In this document: positions 22,774 through 23,629 of the stretch, piece after piece | Numbering within the stretch: position 1 is the first letter of the stretch | Layout of the letters: every line of letters starts with the position of its first letter | Origin: CALBPI01 sp038533155 | GTDB taxonomy: Bacteria > Pseudomonadota > Gammaproteobacteria > Steroidobacterales > Woeseiaceae | Length of the DNA stretch: 23,629 bases | Assembly (NCBI GenBank): GCA_038533155.1 | Contig: JBCAZH010000046.1 | Location: forward strand, 1-23,629 | Direction: 5' to 3' | Program-made: the position numbers and the translations under genes | Notes under the pieces: generated by a model | Seen by the model: the letters and a program-made list of their open reading frames with translations, nothing else | Databases searched by the model: none | What the model was told of the DNA's origin: nothing

Positions 22774-22788
22774 GCACTGAAACAGTGC
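22774..22788. promoter_or_regulatory. NtrC-binding site, distal
   Basis: GCACTG-AAA-CAGTGC is a perfect palindrome with the GCAC-N7-GTGC layout of NtrC sites. Its centre (22781) is 44 bases from the first site and about 130 bases upstream of the predicted glnK start, a normal enhancer distance. It is also 66 bases upstream of the divergent ubiK. Confidence 0.75.
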
Positions 22789-22810
22789 ATGTTTTTGGGT
22801 TAATCGTGGG

Positions 22811-22816
22811 CATAAT
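22811..22816 (+). promoter_or_regulatory. Possible -10 box for ubiK
   Basis: CATAAT matches the sigma-70 -10 consensus at five of six positions and lies 38 bases before the ubiK GTG. No good -35 box is found 16-18 bases upstream, so this is weak. Confidence 0.3.
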
Positions 22817-22853
22817 GAGTAAACAGTGGCGTTCGCCGTGCAGGAGGATATGC

Positions 22854-23099
22854 GTGACGACAGAAGAAACCGTACGTGGGCTTGCCTCACGCCTCGCTGA
22901 AGCACTACCGGCGCATCTCAGAACCGCGGGCGGCGATATTGAACGCAGCTTCCGCGGCGTGTTGCAGACCAGCCTCGGAAAAATGAACCTCGTGACCCGC
23001 GAGGAATTCGATGTTCAAGCCACCGCGCTGGCGCGTGCCCAGGAGCGACTGGGCGAACTTGAGGCGTTGCTGAGCGAACTCGAGGCACAGGTCGAGTAA
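22854..23099 (+). CDS. ubiK: Ubiquinone biosynthesis accessory factor UbiK
   Basis: This 81-residue protein is of the UbiK (YqiC/BMFP, DUF526) family. The N-terminal half (LASRLAEALPAHLRTAGGDIERSFRGVLQTSLGKMNLVTREEFD) is amphipathic, and the C-terminal half is a coiled coil (LARAQERLGELEALLSELEAQ). In E. coli UbiK trimerises and binds UbiJ to support aerobic ubiquinone synthesis. The GTG at 22854 is fixed by AGGAGG at 22842-22847, six bases upstream; an in-frame ATG at 22815 has no ribosome site, and the ATG at 22850 is out of frame. It lies divergent from glnK and just upstream of yifB. Confidence 0.92.
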   Translation: MTTEETVRGLASRLAEALPAHLRTAGGDIERSFRGVLQTSLGKMNLVTREEFDVQATALARAQERLGELEALLSELEAQVE

Positions 23100-23135
23100 C
23101 CGCTAAACCTGCCCGCGTACCTAAAGTGAGGTGCG

Positions 23136-23629
23136 ATGGGCTATGCGAAGATTTGGTCCCGCGGTGCGCTCGGTCTCGACGCACCGCCAGTTGGCGTTGA
23201 GGTTCATCTTGCTGGCGGCTTGCCGACCTTCCAGATTGTCGGACTCGCGGCGACGGCCGTGCGCGAGTCGCGTGACCGGGTTCGGGGTGCGTTAGCCACT
23301 GCTGGGTTCGACTTCCCTGTTTCCCGCATCACCGTCAATCTAACGCCCGCCGATCTGCCGAAGCACGGCGGCCGTTATGATCTCGCCATCGCGTTCGGCA
23401 TTCTCGCTGCGTCTGAACAATTGAAGTTCAAGGCGCTCGACCAGCTCGAGTGTTATGCCGAGCTGACGCTGGCCGGCGAGTTGATGCCCATCGCTGGTGC
23501 ATTGCCGGCCGCGATGGAGACGACAAGGTGCGATCGTCTCGCCGTTGTCGCGCCTGGCAATCGTGCCGAGACTTGCAGCATTGAAGGCGCGAAGGTGTTT
23601 GCGCCGGCCTCGTTGGCCGAAGCTGTCAG
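23136..23629 (+). CDS. YifB/ComM-family AAA+ ATPase, N-terminal part (runs off the window)
   Basis: These are the first 164 codons of a Mg-chelatase-like ATPase. The sequence begins with the signature GALGLDAPPVGVEVHLAGGLPTFQIVGL. It continues with AVRESRDRVRGALATAGFDFPVSRITVNLTPADLPKHGGRYDLAIAFGILAAS and then AELTLAGELMPIAGALP. This matches the N-terminal domain of ComM, which in Vibrio acts as a helicase in branch migration during natural transformation. The family is widespread even in species not known to be competent. The ATP-binding domain lies beyond the window. The ATG at 23136 has GAGG about 4 bases upstream and lies 36 bases after ubiK, so the two are probably co-transcribed. Confidence 0.93.
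   Translation, partial: MGYAKIWSRGALGLDAPPVGVEVHLAGGLPTFQIVGLAATAVRESRDRVRGALATAGFDFPVSRITVNLTPADLPKHGGRYDLAIAFGILAASEQLKFKALDQLECYAELTLAGELMPIAGALPAAMETTRCDRLAVVAPGNRAETCSIEGAKVFAPASLAEAV

Noticed and set aside
22785..22853. Longer UbiK starting at 22785 or at the ATG at 22815
   Set aside because: AGGAGG at 22842-22847 points to the GTG at 22854, and the upstream part contains the distal NtrC-like palindrome rather than conserved protein.
1..23629. CRISPR arrays, tRNA or rRNA genes, insertion sequences, defence islands
   Set aside because: I saw no regularly spaced repeats, no tRNA-like cloverleaf, no transposase and no defence-type proteins; nearly all bases are accounted for by conserved genes.

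Overview
The window is a gene-dense piece of chromosome from a gammaproteobacterium with moderately high GC content. It was probably assembled from short reads as a draft genome or MAG, because a 100-N scaffold gap with duplicated flanks cuts the ammonium transporter gene. The taxonomic call rests on gene order: hemC-hemD-hemX-hemY, dapF-DUF484-xerC, hslV-hslU-DUF971, ubiE-ubiJ-ubiB, and glnK-amt next to ubiK and yifB are all typical gammaproteobacterial clusters. I cannot name a genus from the sequence alone. No tRNA, rRNA, CRISPR array, insertion sequence or prophage is visible, and no stretch above 300 bases lacks a gene.

Region by region. Positions 1-2538 (minus strand) hold the 5' part of an AbgT-family transporter, a protein kinase fused to an HDOD domain, and a small DUF6958-like protein. 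Positions 2624-4244 (plus) hold a three-gene run: a TRIC/UPF0126 membrane protein, the biotin transporter component BioY and a DUF1801 protein. Positions 4247-5578 (minus) encode an APC-family permease, and 5748-6362 (plus) a DUF2799-type lipoprotein. Positions 6359-14171 form a long minus-strand block read in the order dapF, DUF484, xerC, hslV, hslU, DUF971, ubiE, ubiJ, ubiB. It covers lysine/peptidoglycan precursor synthesis, chromosome dimer resolution, a two-component protease and late ubiquinone synthesis. A lone ParA-type ATPase (14270-14908, plus) sits divergently from dapF. It meets, tail to tail, a minus-strand heme block (14905-19995: hemC, hemD, hemX, hemY and a coupled atypical SDR). 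A secreted DUF4124 protein follows (20083-20565, minus). Next come the nitrogen genes glnK-amt (minus, 20806-22626), with a terminator downstream and an apparent sigma-54/NtrC control region upstream. The window ends with ubiK and the start of yifB/comM on the plus strand.

The genes are mostly core housekeeping, packed with 4-base start/stop overlaps. The best leads are the NtrC-like palindromes with a -24/-12 promoter upstream of glnK; the assembly artefact that makes amt look broken when it is intact; the tyrosine-kinase-like catalytic loop of the HDOD kinase; and the orphan ParA with a palindrome in its divergent promoter region. I see no convincing wholly new multi-gene system here.
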